A DNA stretch of 34,638 nt from the NCBI GenBank assembly GCA_965368115.1, contig CBDULQ010000008.1, positions 1-34,638 of the forward strand, read 5' to 3'. A model generated the notes under the pieces. It was not told the DNA's origin. It did no database searches and saw only the letters and a list, made by a program, of their open reading frames with translations. Source of the stretch: CBDULQ01 sp965368115. Its GTDB lineage: Bacteria; Pseudomonadota; Gammaproteobacteria; SZUA-229. A program made the position numbers and the translations under genes. Positions 8,246-16,223 of this stretch are shown in pieces (the first letter of the stretch is position 1; each line of letters begins with the position of its first letter).

Positions 8246-9526
8246 TTACTTGTTGGTAAATTCTGGGTAGGCTTCCATACCACAGTCTACGAGGTCCATA
8301 CCTTCGTATTCGTCTTCCTCACTTACACGGATACCCATTACAGCTTTCAGGATACCCCAGACAATCAGACTCACACCAAATACCCATACAAAGATGGTCA
8401 GTGCGCCGATGATCTGGCCTGAGAAGCTTGATCCGTCATTGGTGAACGGAACCAGCAGCAGACCCAGCAGACCCACAACACCGTGAACGGAGATGGCGCC
8501 GACAGGATCGTCGATCTTCAGTTTGTCCAGTGTGATGATGCTGAATACAACCAGAACACCACCGATCGCACCGAAGATAGTAGCTTGGAGCGCAGTCGGC
8601 GTGGAAGGTTCCGCAGTGATGGCCACCAGACCGGCCAGAGCGCCGTTCAGGATCATGGTCAGGTCAGCCTTACCAAACAGCAGGCGGGCAGTGATCATGG
8701 CTGCAACTGCACCACCGGCAGCAGCGGTATTGGTGTTCAGGAACACCATGGCAACTGAGTTGGCGTTAGCCACGTCGCCCAGTTTCAGAACAGAACCGCC
8801 GTTGAAGCCGAACCAGCCCATCCACAGGATGAAAGTACCCAGAGTTGCCAGCGGCAGGTTGGCGCCGGGGAATGCATTCACCTGACCGTTAGGACCGTAT
8901 TTGCCCTTACGAGGACCCAGCAGCAATACACCGGCCAGCGCAGCAGAAGCACCTGCCATGTGTACGATGCCTGAACCCGCGAAGTCAGAGAAGCCCAGAT
9001 CACCCAGGGTGTACATACCGAATACGGAACCACCGCCCCAGGTCCAGAGACCTTCCATCGGGTAGATGAAGCCGGTCATGACAACCGCAAAGGCCAGGAA
9101 CGCCCACAGCTTCATACGTTCTGCAACGGCACCGGATACGATGGACATTGCAGTTGCAACGAATACAACCTGGAAGAAGAAGTCAGAAGCAGATGAGTAA
9201 ACTGAACCGCCACCGAAACCGTCTTCACGCTCAGCCGCTGCTTTCAGCGCATCGGCAACCAGGGAATCACCGCCTTCGATGCCACTCAGGAAGTAGCCGC
9301 CACCGTACATGATGGCGTAACCGCAAACCAGGTACATGATGCAGGACACGGCGAACAGTGAAACGTTCTTTGCCAGAATTTCAGTTGTGTTTTTAGCGCG
9401 GACCAGACCAGCTTCGAGCATGGCAAAGCCAGCAGCCATCCACATGACCAGAGCACCCATTACCAGGAAGTAAAAGGTGTCCATGGCATATTGAAGTTCA
9501 AAAATATAATTTAAGTTGGTTTCCAC
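8246..9526 (-). CDS. amtB: Ammonium transporter
   Basis: A 426-residue inner-membrane Amt/Rh-family channel for ammonium. It starts at GTG 9526 with AGAGGAT (9533-9539) as ribosome site. No cleavable signal is obvious: METNLNYIFELQYAMDTFYFLVMG leads straight into the first membrane helix. About eleven hydrophobic segments are present. The twin-histidine pore residues appear in SGIVHMAGAS and AISVHGVVGLLG, and family motifs GFAMLEAGLVRAKN, GWFGFNGGS and NTNTAAAGG are intact. It lies 19 bp downstream of glnK, the conserved glnK-amtB order in which GlnK blocks AmtB at high nitrogen. Transcription probably starts at the sigma54 element upstream of glnK and ends at the hairpin at 8170-8198. Confidence 0.97.
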   Translation of the reverse strand: METNLNYIFELQYAMDTFYFLVMGALVMWMAAGFAMLEAGLVRAKNTTEILAKNVSLFAVSCIMYLVCGYAIMYGGGYFLSGIEGGDSLVADALKAAAEREDGFGGGSVYSSASDFFFQVVFVATAMSIVSGAVAERMKLWAFLAFAVVMTGFIYPMEGLWTWGGGSVFGMYTLGDLGFSDFAGSGIVHMAGASAALAGVLLLGPRKGKYGPNGQVNAFPGANLPLATLGTFILWMGWFGFNGGSVLKLGDVANANSVAMVFLNTNTAAAGGAVAAMITARLLFGKADLTMILNGALAGLVAITAEPSTPTALQATIFGAIGGVLVVFSIITLDKLKIDDPVGAISVHGVVGLLGLLLVPFTNDGSSFSGQIIGALTIFVWVFGVSLIVWGILKAVMGIRVSEEDEYEGMDLVDCGMEAYPEFTNK

Positions 9527-9545
9527 TTATCTATCCTCTTATTAT

Positions 9546-9884
9546 TTACAGGGCTTCTACACCGCTTTCGCCAGTACGGATACGGACAACCTGCTCGACG
9601 GGATAGACAAATATCTTGCCATCACCAATCTTGCCTGTGTTGGCAGCGTTGCGAACAGATTCGATCACCTGGTCCACGATACCGTCATCAACCGCCACTT
9701 CGATTTTCACCTTGGGTAAAAAGTCGACGACATATTCGGCACCGCGGTATAACTCGGTGTGACCTTTTTGACGACCGAAGCCTTTGACTTCAGTCACGGT
9801 AATACCCTGTACGCCGATATCCGATAATGCTTCACGCACATCGTCCAGCTTGAAGGGCTTTATGATTGCACTTACTAGTTTCAT
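9546..9884 (-). CDS. glnK: Nitrogen regulatory PII protein
   Basis: A 112-residue PII trimer subunit that senses 2-oxoglutarate and ATP/ADP and, through its T-loop, binds AmtB and NtrB. Seen: MKLVSAIIKPFKLDDVREAL, T-loop FGRQKGHTELYRGAEY with uridylylation Tyr51, and the C-terminal PII signature GKIGDGKIFVYPVEQVVRIRTGE. Start ATG 9884, preceded by TTGGAG. It is named GlnK over GlnB because it precedes amtB. A -24/-12 element lies about 136 bp upstream and two NtrC-type dyads beyond that, so induction under nitrogen limitation is expected. Confidence 0.96.
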   Translation of the reverse strand: MKLVSAIIKPFKLDDVREALSDIGVQGITVTEVKGFGRQKGHTELYRGAEYVVDFLPKVKIEVAVDDGIVDQVIESVRNAANTGKIGDGKIFVYPVEQVVRIRTGESGVEAL

Positions 9885-10019
9885 TGTATTTCTCCAAAGG
9901 ACGGCCGTTCACGGAACAAACCAAAACTTTCAACGAGACTCGATACTTAGGCAACGACCATGGAATCGCCGAAAAACCGGTACCAGTCATTGTCAGTTAA
10001 ATATCTGTGTCGAATGGAA

Positions 10020-10035
10020 TGCAGACGCTATGCCA
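10020..10035 (-). promoter_or_regulatory. Sigma54 (-24/-12) promoter of glnK-amtB
   Basis: The minus strand reads TGGCATAGCGTCTGCA. Against TGGCACG-N4-TTGCW it keeps TGGCA, TGC and the exact GG-to-GC spacing, with mismatches at positions 6, 7 and 12. The expected start is near 10009, giving a leader of about 125 nt before the glnK ATG. NtrC-like sites lie 96-150 bp upstream of it. Confidence 0.82.
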
Positions 10036-10130
10036 AGAACCTTTTTTTATTGAAAAACAAGAATATATGTGGTTTTTTCCACATTTTTGGCGGAATACCA
10101 ACAGTAGCCATGCACCAGCATGAACCGCTA

Positions 10131-10170
10131 TGCACGGAAATAGTGCGACTCCTTGCACAAGGCAAGTGCA
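10131..10170. promoter_or_regulatory. Two NtrC-type enhancer sites
   Basis: Site 1 is TGCAC-GGAAATA-GTGCG (10131-10147). Site 2 is TGCAC-AAGGCAA-GTGCA (10154-10170), a perfect dyad. Their centres are 23 bp apart. The enteric NtrC consensus is TGCAC-N7-GTGCA. A further half site TGCACCA begins at 10111. Position and spacing relative to the sigma54 element fit a glnK enhancer. The sites also abut the start region of divergent ubiK. Confidence 0.82.
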
Positions 10171-10210
10171 GCTGAATCAGGTACAATATGAGCCAGGATC
10201 GGAGGCTGAA

Positions 10211-10453
10211 ATGATTGATCAAAAGACCCTTGACCAACTTGTTACAAACATTTCCAATGCGCTTCCAGACGGTATAAAAGTGCTGAAAGCCGACCTGGAA
10301 AACAATCTGCGCGCGGTGCTCGAATCCAGTCTGCGCAACATGAATCTGGTCAGCCGCGAAGAGTTCGATGTACAGGCCGCCCTGCTGGCGCGCACCATCG
10401 ACAAGCTCAAACAGCTCGAACAGCAACTGGCGGAGATGGAAAACAACCGCTAG
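10211..10453 (+). CDS. ubiK: Ubiquinone biosynthesis accessory factor UbiK
   Basis: An 80-residue protein of the BMFP/YqiC family, a coiled-coil factor that supports aerobic ubiquinone biosynthesis together with UbiJ. ATG 10211 follows a clear GGAGG (10201-10205). Longer in-frame starts lie within the NtrC-site region and lack homology. The sequence MIDQKTLDQLVTNISNALP then LKADLENNLRAVLESSLRNM and LVSREEFDVQAALLARTIDKL with a C-terminal coiled coil KQLEQQLAEMEN is typical. It is 30 bp upstream of comM and probably cotranscribed, an arrangement common in gammaproteobacteria. Confidence 0.92.
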   Translation: MIDQKTLDQLVTNISNALPDGIKVLKADLENNLRAVLESSLRNMNLVSREEFDVQAALLARTIDKLKQLEQQLAEMENNR

Positions 10454-10483
10454 CTCGAGCACACTCAAAATGGAAAGGACGCC

Positions 10484-11992
10484 ATGCCATCATTCGCCAG
10501 TATCCACACCTGCGCCCTGAACGGCGTCAATGCCCTGCCTGTCGAAGTCGAAGTCCATGTCGCGAGCGGCCTGCCTGCCCTGTCCATCGTCGGGCTGCCG
10601 GAAGCCGCAGTCAGGGAAAGCAAGGACAGGGTCCGCGCCGCCATCCAGAACAGCCAGTTCGAATTTCCCGCCCGCCGCATCACCGTCAACCTGGCGCCCG
10701 CCGACCTGCCCAAGGACGGTGGACGCTACGATTTGCCCATCGCTATCGGCATTCTGGCGGCCTCGGGCCAGATCAAACACGAACAGCTGGGGGATTATGA
10801 ATTTCACGGCGAGCTCAGCCTGAACGGCGACATCCGCCCCGCCAACGGCGCTTTGCCCATCGCCATCGCCGCCACCCGCAACCAACGCACCTTGATCATG
10901 GCACCGGAAAACGCACGTCAGGCCGCTCTGGTCGAAAAAGCGGAAATCCTCGAAGCCGGACACCTGCTCGATGTATGCCGTTTTCTCATCAACAACGAGA
11001 CCTTGCCGACGCCGACGCCCATCCTTTCGCAAGCCGGGAGACACCCGCTCGACATGCAGGATGTCCAGGGCCAGCCACGGGCACGGCGCGCACTGGAAAT
11101 CGCCGCTGCCGGTCGTCACAACATGCTGATGATCGGTCCGCCCGGCACCGGAAAAACCATGCTCGCCAGTCGCCTGCCCGGCATACTGCCGGCGATGACC
11201 GAGCCCCAGGCACTCGAAGCTGCCGCCATTCAGTCGATCAGCCGACAGGATTTCGATATCAGCCAGTGGAAACAACGGCCTTTCCGCGCCCCGCACCACA
11301 CGGCCTCCGGCGTCGCCCTGGTCGGCGGCGGCTCGATCCCCCGCCCCGGCGAAATCTCCCTGTCCCATCAGGGCGTACTGTTCCTCGACGAACTCACCGA
11401 ATTCGATCGCCGTGTACTCGACGTGTTGCGTGAGCCGCTGGAAACCGGGCAGATCACCATCTCCCGCGCCGCTCGCCAGGCCGACTTCCCGGCTCGTTTC
11501 CAGCTCATCGCCGCCATGAACCCCTGCCCCCGGGGTTACAGCTGTGATGGAAAACAGCTGTGCCAGTGCAGCGCCGAGCAACAACGCAAACACATGTCGC
11601 GCATCTCCGCACCCTTGCTGGATCGCATCGATATTCACATCGAAGTACCACGGGTACCGCATCAGGAACTCAAACAGGACAGTACAGGGAACGAGGATTC
11701 GCAAGCCATTCGGCACCGAGTGGAAACCGCATTTGCTCGGCAGATGAAGCGCCAGGGCAAAGCCAATGCGGATCTAAGCAGTCGAGAAGTGGAAGCACAC
11801 TGCAAACTGGCGGAGGCGGAACAGAAACTGCTGGATCAGGCGGTGGATCATTTACGCTTGTCCGCCCGCGCCTATCATCGCATTCTGAAACTGGCGCGCA
11901 GTATTGCGGATTTGCAGGACAGCGACACGATCGCTCAGACACACCTCAGCGAAGCGATTTCATACCGTTCCATGGATCGATTGCTGAACTGA
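10484..11992 (+). CDS. comM: ComM / YifB family Mg-chelatase-like AAA+ ATPase
   Basis: A 502-residue AAA+ helicase. ComM promotes branch migration during natural transformation in Vibrio and Haemophilus, and close homologs occur widely. Seen: an N-terminal ChlI-like domain (LPALSIVGLPEAAVRESKDR, LAPADLPKDGGRYDLPIA), Walker A GPPGTGKT near residue 220, RPFRAPHHTAS, Walker B GVLFLDEL, sensor region AAMNPCPRG, four closely spaced Cys (PCPRGYSCDGKQLCQC), arginine finger region SAPLLDRIDIHIE, and a C-terminal Mg-chelatase domain. Start ATG 10484 with AAGGA. It is followed by a strong terminator. Competence genes are not otherwise visible here, so recombination or transformation is the best general role. 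Confidence 0.95.
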   Translation: MPSFASIHTCALNGVNALPVEVEVHVASGLPALSIVGLPEAAVRESKDRVRAAIQNSQFEFPARRITVNLAPADLPKDGGRYDLPIAIGILAASGQIKHEQLGDYEFHGELSLNGDIRPANGALPIAIAATRNQRTLIMAPENARQAALVEKAEILEAGHLLDVCRFLINNETLPTPTPILSQAGRHPLDMQDVQGQPRARRALEIAAAGRHNMLMIGPPGTGKTMLASRLPGILPAMTEPQALEAAAIQSISRQDFDISQWKQRPFRAPHHTASGVALVGGGSIPRPGEISLSHQGVLFLDELTEFDRRVLDVLREPLETGQITISRAARQADFPARFQLIAAMNPCPRGYSCDGKQLCQCSAEQQRKHMSRISAPLLDRIDIHIEVPRVPHQELKQDSTGNEDSQAIRHRVETAFARQMKRQGKANADLSSREVEAHCKLAEAEQKLLDQAVDHLRLSARAYHRILKLARSIADLQDSDTIAQTHLSEAISYRSMDRLLN

Positions 11993-11995
11993 ACA

Positions 11996-12028
11996 CCCGG
12001 CGGTTATTTTTGCCGGGATTATTTTTTT
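11996..12028 (+). terminator. Intrinsic terminator of comM
   Basis: CCCGGC (11996-12001) pairs with GCCGGG (12012-12017), followed by ATTATTTTTTT (12018-12028). It starts 4 bp after the comM stop. The T-tract also encodes the last Lys codons of the convergent small secreted gene on the other strand. Confidence 0.85.
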
Positions 12029-12324
12029 GTCTTTTTATTGTTCAGTGATGGCGACTTGATTGAAGTCACCGTGGCATTTTGCAGGTGAATGGTGTGACCC
12101 CGTGTTTCACCCTCATTCTGGTCACTATCTGTCAGCACCCGTCCCTGCTGCTGACGAGCCGGTGGTGTGTTCGGTTTAAGGCGATTGGTCGGTGTCCTGC
12201 CCTGAACCAGCTCACCGTCCGAACGCAGACCGGCATCAGTGACCGGCTCGCTCTGCTTATCGGCGCGCACGCCGGTGGACATCAGCAATCCTGCGACAAC
12301 ACATACACAAAATAGGGTCCTCAT
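12019..12324 (-). CDS. Small secreted protein, unknown
   Basis: 101 residues. Start ATG 12324 is preferred because AAGGAA precedes it and MRTLFCVCVVAGLLMSTGVRA is a clear signal peptide; upstream in-frame codons overlap the preceding gene. The mature part is polar and likely disordered (DKQSEPVTDAGLRSDGEL, NTPPARQQQGRVLTDSDQNEGE), ending in a Lys-rich tail. It is probably cotranscribed with the secreted gene just upstream (12335-12856, 10 bp away). No family is recognised. Its last codons overlap the comM terminator T-tract. Confidence 0.6.
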   Translation of the reverse strand: MRTLFCVCVVAGLLMSTGVRADKQSEPVTDAGLRSDGELVQGRTPTNRLKPNTPPARQQQGRVLTDSDQNEGETRGHTIHLQNATVTSIKSPSLNNKKTKK

Positions 12325-12334
12325 GACATATTCC

Positions 12335-12856
12335 TTATTGTTGACCCGGGCTAAAGCAGATTGCACTGCTCGGTGCACCGGTATCCGGGTCGTAACTGGT
12401 TGGGGTGACATTACCGCCCAGGGCGATACAGGTGGCAATCATCTCATTACAGGATGCTACACCGCTACAACTGGTATCCGCTGCCGAATTACCGCCACGC
12501 TGCCCGAAGCCTTTCATACCATGGGGCCGCATCACTCCGGGTTTGGCCGGAGCAGGTGCCTCACGCGCCGCAATGACCGCCGGTAGCAACAACGCCGCTT
12601 TACTCTCGCCTCCAGCAGGGTTTTTAAGGGTTTGAGGGCCGGGCTTAGGCAGGGTCGGCTTATGAGCCGGCGCCGGGTGACCGGCCTTCTTGCAGAGCCT
12701 GGCCTGTGCGATCGGTGTATTCTTCATCTTGTCGATCTGCGCGGTCTTGCCATCGCCACAGACGATCTCAACGGTTTTTCCCGCATGAACCTGCGCGGAA
12801 ATGCCCAGCACTAGAAACAGCCCCAACGTACCTGCAATATGCTTCGATGACATCAT
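12335..12856 (-). CDS. Secreted Pro/Ala-rich protein with C-terminal cysteines, unknown
   Basis: 173 residues. A signal peptide (SSKHIAGTLGLFLVLGISAQVHA) is followed by VEIVCGDGKTAQIDKM, a Pro/Lys/Ala-rich middle (PAPAHKPTLPKPGPQ), and a C-terminal Cys cluster (SCSGVASCNEMIATCIALGG ... SAICFSPGQQ). Two adjacent ATG codons (12856, 12853) follow CGGAGAAAC. The Cys pattern suggests disulfides in the periplasm or outside the cell. It heads a two-gene unit with the 101-residue protein. No known family is recognised. Confidence 0.65.
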   Translation of the reverse strand: MMSSKHIAGTLGLFLVLGISAQVHAGKTVEIVCGDGKTAQIDKMKNTPIAQARLCKKAGHPAPAHKPTLPKPGPQTLKNPAGGESKAALLLPAVIAAREAPAPAKPGVMRPHGMKGFGQRGGNSAADTSCSGVASCNEMIATCIALGGNVTPTSYDPDTGAPSSAICFSPGQQ

Positions 12857-13079
12857 TTGTTTCTCCGTATGTAGATTCGCCCACAGGCGAGTAGACTCTT
12901 ATTGCTCCTTGAGTCGAAGGCCAGTTTAGCAGGGTTCAACAATATTCAGATAAAGTATCGACATGGCGAATTTTCACATCCGTCGCCATTTAATTGAGTG
13001 GTAACACCTGAAACGCTAATATGAGAATGACGCCCAGGCGAGCAAGCCGCAGACCAGGTAATTCCCACAAGGAGGTAAA

Positions 13080-13475
13080 ATGCCCAGCGTATTGATCGAA
13101 GTACGTCGTGATTATCCGCAGGAAACCGAAACAGCCATTATGGAAGCCGTTCATGCCGCGTTAAGGAACGGTTTTAAAATCAAAGCCGATGACCGCAATG
13201 TACGGCTCATCGTGCATGAACCCCACCGTTTTCAGTGCCCTCCGGAACGAGAGAAACCCGAATGTTATACCCACATCAGTATCGACTGTTTTGCCGGGCG
13301 ATCGCTGCAGGCCAAACGAAGTCTGTATAAAGCCATTGTCGAAGGCCTGCAGGCCTTCGGCATCCCGGCCGATCACGTCAAGATTATGCTCCGCGAAATT
13401 ACCCCGGAAAACTGGGGCATAAGAGGCGGGCAAGCTGCATGCGATGTCGACCTGGGGTATAAAATCGATGTATAG
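13080..13475 (+). CDS. Tautomerase family protein
   Basis: 131 residues, small and cytoplasmic. The N-terminus MPSVLIEVRR gives Pro as first residue after Met removal, the general base of the tautomerase superfamily. Two beta-alpha-beta halves are visible (PSVLIEVRRDYPQETETAIMEA... and THISIDCFAGRSLQAKRSLYKAIVEGL), as in fused double-length members, ending with LREITPENWGIRGGQAACDVDLGYKIDV. An excellent AAGGAGGT (13069-13076) fixes the start at 13080. It is convergent with urtE. The substrate is unknown; keto-enol tautomerisation or hydrolytic dehalogenation are family activities. Confidence 0.85.
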   Translation: MPSVLIEVRRDYPQETETAIMEAVHAALRNGFKIKADDRNVRLIVHEPHRFQCPPEREKPECYTHISIDCFAGRSLQAKRSLYKAIVEGLQAFGIPADHVKIMLREITPENWGIRGGQAACDVDLGYKIDV

Positions 13476-13517
13476 AAAATGAGCTAACCAAGTTCGGTCT
13501 GGCGACTGATTTGCAGA

Positions 13518-14213
13518 TCAAACCGTCAGGTACTTCTGCACCAGCGCCTCATCCAGATCACCCATGGACCCTGCGGCCACATTCCGGCCGCGATCCAGAA
13601 TCACAAACTCCTTACCGACACGACGCGCAAAATGCAGTTTCTGTTCCACCAGCAATACGGTCATGTTGCTTTCTTCGTTCAACTGCACAATGACATCACC
13701 GATCTGTTGCACCACATTCGGCTGGATGCCTTCGGTCGGTTCGTCGAGGATGAGAATTTTAGGGTCGATGGCCAGCGCTCTGCCGATGGCAAGCTGCTGT
13801 TGCTGACCACCGGATAAATCACCACCTCGGCGATGCAGCATCTGCTTGAGCACCGGAAACAGCTCGAATATTTTTCCCGGAATTTCACGTACCTTGTCGC
13901 GCCGTGCATTGAGGCCGATACGCAGATTTTCTTCCACCGTGAGCTGGGCGAAGATTTCCCGGCCCTGGGGCACATAACCGATGCCGATACGGGCTCGGGT
14001 TTCCGCAGTTCTCGAAGTAATGTCCTGGCCGTCGAAATTGATACTGCCGGTTTTACTTTTAACCAGACCCATAACGGTTCTTAACAGCGTGGTTTTACCC
14101 ACACCGTTACGCCCCATCAGGCACACACAGTCACCGGGGCCGATATCGAGATTCACATCCCACAGGGTATGGCTTTCGCCGTAATATTGATTAACTGCGT
14201 CCACTTTCAGCAT
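13518..14213 (-). CDS. urtE: Urea ABC transporter ATP-binding subunit UrtE
   Basis: A 231-residue ABC ATPase, cytoplasmic face of the urea importer UrtABCDE. Start ATG 14213, with GGGAG 7 bp upstream. GTG 14219, which overlaps the urtD stop, is less likely. Walker A GRNGVGKT (34-41), the ABC signature region DLSGGQQQQLAIGRALAI, Walker B ILILDEPTEGIQP and switch His in VLLVEQKLHF-type context are intact. LivF-like length. It is the last gene of urtABCDE, and the gene order matches cyanobacterial and proteobacterial urt operons. Confidence 0.95.
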   Translation of the reverse strand: MLKVDAVNQYYGESHTLWDVNLDIGPGDCVCLMGRNGVGKTTLLRTVMGLVKSKTGSINFDGQDITSRTAETRARIGIGYVPQGREIFAQLTVEENLRIGLNARRDKVREIPGKIFELFPVLKQMLHRRGGDLSGGQQQQLAIGRALAIDPKILILDEPTEGIQPNVVQQIGDVIVQLNEESNMTVLLVEQKLHFARRVGKEFVILDRGRNVAAGSMGDLDEALVQKYLTV

Positions 14214-14215
14214 GT

Positions 14216-15076
14216 TCACTCTCCCAGGTACACTTCGCGAACACGCTTGTCGCTTTGCATTTCATCCATGCTACCTTCCGCCAGCACATGACCTTCGTGC
14301 AGCACGGTCACCTTGTTGGCGATAGAGCGTACGAAATCCATATCGTGCTCGACCACCACCACCGAGTGTTTGCCGGCGAGCCGATTCAGCAGCTCGGCGG
14401 TTTTGTCCATTTCCTGGTGTGTCATGCCGGCCACCGGTTCGTCGACCAGCAGCAACAGCGGGTCCTGCATCAGCAGCATGCCGATTTCCAGCCACTGTTT
14501 CTGGCCATGGGACAGGGAACCGGCTTCCATGTCGCTTTGTGCCATCAGGCCGATAATTTCTTTCACTTCTTCGATACGGTCTTTCTGCTCACCGGTTAAT
14601 TTAGCAAATAGCGACGGCCACACATCTTTATTTGTGCGCATGGCCAGTTCCAGATTCTGGAACACCGAGTGATGAGGAAAAACAGTCGGTTTCTGAAATT
14701 TCCTGCCGATACCGGCGGTGGCGATTTCGTATTCGGTCATTTTGGTCAGATCCATGGTCTGACCAAAAAAGGCCTTACCTTCGTCAGGTTCGGTCTTACC
14801 GGTGATCACATCCATCATGGTGGTTTTGCCAGCGCCGTTGGGGCCGATAATGCAACGCAACTCGCCCGCATCGATATACAAGGTTAAATCATTCAGAGCC
14901 TTGAAACCGTCGAAACTCACGGTGATGTTTTCAAGGTAGAGAATCGGTCCGTGGCTAAGATCCACTTCATCAGGGCGTACGGTACGGCGCCCCTGAAACG
15001 GCAGACGATTCTCGGCAACGAAATCGAATACCTGATCGCGGCGCATCACGTCTCTTACATCATCAAGCAGGCTCAT
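14216..15076 (-). CDS. urtD: Urea ABC transporter ATP-binding subunit UrtD
   Basis: 286 residues, LivG-like ATPase. ATG 15076 is chosen for its strong GCAGGAGGTG and start MSLLDDVRDVMRRD. It overlaps the urtC 3' end by 14 bp, indicating translational coupling. Compared with a basic ABC domain it has an N-terminal extension of about 45 residues. Walker A GPNGAGKT, Q-loop region GRKFQKPTVF, signature SLSHGQKQWLEIGMLL and Walker B LLLLVDEPVAGM are present. It pairs with UrtE to power urea uptake through UrtB-UrtC. Confidence 0.95.
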   Translation of the reverse strand: MSLLDDVRDVMRRDQVFDFVAENRLPFQGRRTVRPDEVDLSHGPILYLENITVSFDGFKALNDLTLYIDAGELRCIIGPNGAGKTTMMDVITGKTEPDEGKAFFGQTMDLTKMTEYEIATAGIGRKFQKPTVFPHHSVFQNLELAMRTNKDVWPSLFAKLTGEQKDRIEEVKEIIGLMAQSDMEAGSLSHGQKQWLEIGMLLMQDPLLLLVDEPVAGMTHQEMDKTAELLNRLAGKHSVVVVEHDMDFVRSIANKVTVLHEGHVLAEGSMDEMQSDKRVREVYLGE

Positions 15077-16220
15077 GTTGCACCTCCTGCTTTGTATCCC
15101 CACCACCGGAATTCGAGCTGTCTTTTTTCTTCGTCATGCGACTGATCAGGCCAACGATACCCTGTGGCAACAGGATGGTTACGACAATAAACAGAGCACC
15201 CAGTGCGAACAGCCAGAGCTCGGGAATCACACCCGTGAAATAGGTTTTGGCATAGTTCACCAGAAACGCCCCGGCTACAGCGCCATATAAAGTGCCACGT
15301 CCACCAACCGCAACCCAAACCACCAGCTCGATGGAATTCAGGGGAGAAAACTCACCGGGATTGATAATGCCGACCTGGGGCACATAAAGTGCACCGGCGA
15401 TACCCGCCAGCACGGCGGAGAAGACAAACACCCAGAGTTTGAAGGATTCGACTTTATACCCGATGAATCGTGCCCGGTCTTCCGCATCGCGGATGGCAAT
15501 CACCACCCGACCCAGTTTCGAATTCACGATGTAACGTGAAGCCAGGTAACCCGCAACCAGGAAAAAGGTCGTCGTTAAGAACAAACCGATGCGTGTCGCA
15601 TCCGATTGCAGATCGAAACCGAGGATATCTTTAAAGTCCGTCAGGCCGTTGTTACCACCAAAACCCATTTCATTACGGAAGAAGGACAGCATCAACGCAA
15701 AGGTCAATGCCTGGGTAATGATGGACAGGTACACACCGGTAACCCGTGAACGAAACGCCAGCCAGCCGAACACCAGCGCCAGCAGTCCCGGTGCGAGAAT
15801 CACCATCAACATGGCAAACCAGAACATGTCGAAACCGAGCCAGTACCAGGGCAGATCCTGCCAGTTGAGAAAGACCATGAAGTCCGGTAATTCGGGATTA
15901 CCATACACGCCGCGGTCACCGATCTGGCGCATCAGGTACATACCCATGGCATATCCGCCCAGGGCAAAGAATGCACCGTGACCCAGGCTAAGTATGCCGC
16001 AATAACCCCATACCAGATCCAGTGCGATTGCCAGCAAGGCAAATGCCAGGTACTTGCCGAGCAAGGTCACCATATAGGTTTCCATATGCAGGGCGGAATC
16101 CGCCGGCATCATCAGGTTGGCAATCGGCACCATGATCGCCATGGCGATCATGATGGTGAGGAATATGTTGCCACCGCGATCGTTGTTGAGAATATTCAAT
16201 CCGTATTTATTCAGTAACAT
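15063..16220 (-). CDS. urtC: Urea ABC transporter permease UrtC
   Basis: A 385-residue LivM-family inner-membrane permease. ATG 16220 lies 3 bp after the urtB stop, with GGAGAAC as ribosome site. Multiple hydrophobic helices start near residue 20 (IFLTIMIAMAIMVPIANLMM). The LivM hallmarks are WGYCGILSLGHGAFFALGGYAMGMY, the interface region AIRDAEDRARFIGYKVESFKLWVFV and WVAVGGRGTLYGAVAGAFLVNY. It ends with a Ser/Gly/Lys-rich cytoplasmic tail. It forms the pore with UrtB. Confidence 0.95.
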   Translation of the reverse strand: MLLNKYGLNILNNDRGGNIFLTIMIAMAIMVPIANLMMPADSALHMETYMVTLLGKYLAFALLAIALDLVWGYCGILSLGHGAFFALGGYAMGMYLMRQIGDRGVYGNPELPDFMVFLNWQDLPWYWLGFDMFWFAMLMVILAPGLLALVFGWLAFRSRVTGVYLSIITQALTFALMLSFFRNEMGFGGNNGLTDFKDILGFDLQSDATRIGLFLTTTFFLVAGYLASRYIVNSKLGRVVIAIRDAEDRARFIGYKVESFKLWVFVFSAVLAGIAGALYVPQVGIINPGEFSPLNSIELVVWVAVGGRGTLYGAVAGAFLVNYAKTYFTGVIPELWLFALGALFIVVTILLPQGIVGLISRMTKKKDSSNSGGGDTKQEVQHEPA

Positions 16221-16223
16221 GGT

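Noticed and set aside
10490..11716. 408-codon minus-strand frame opposite comM
   Set aside because: comM on the plus strand has full domain support; the antisense frame is a by-product of GC-rich codon usage.
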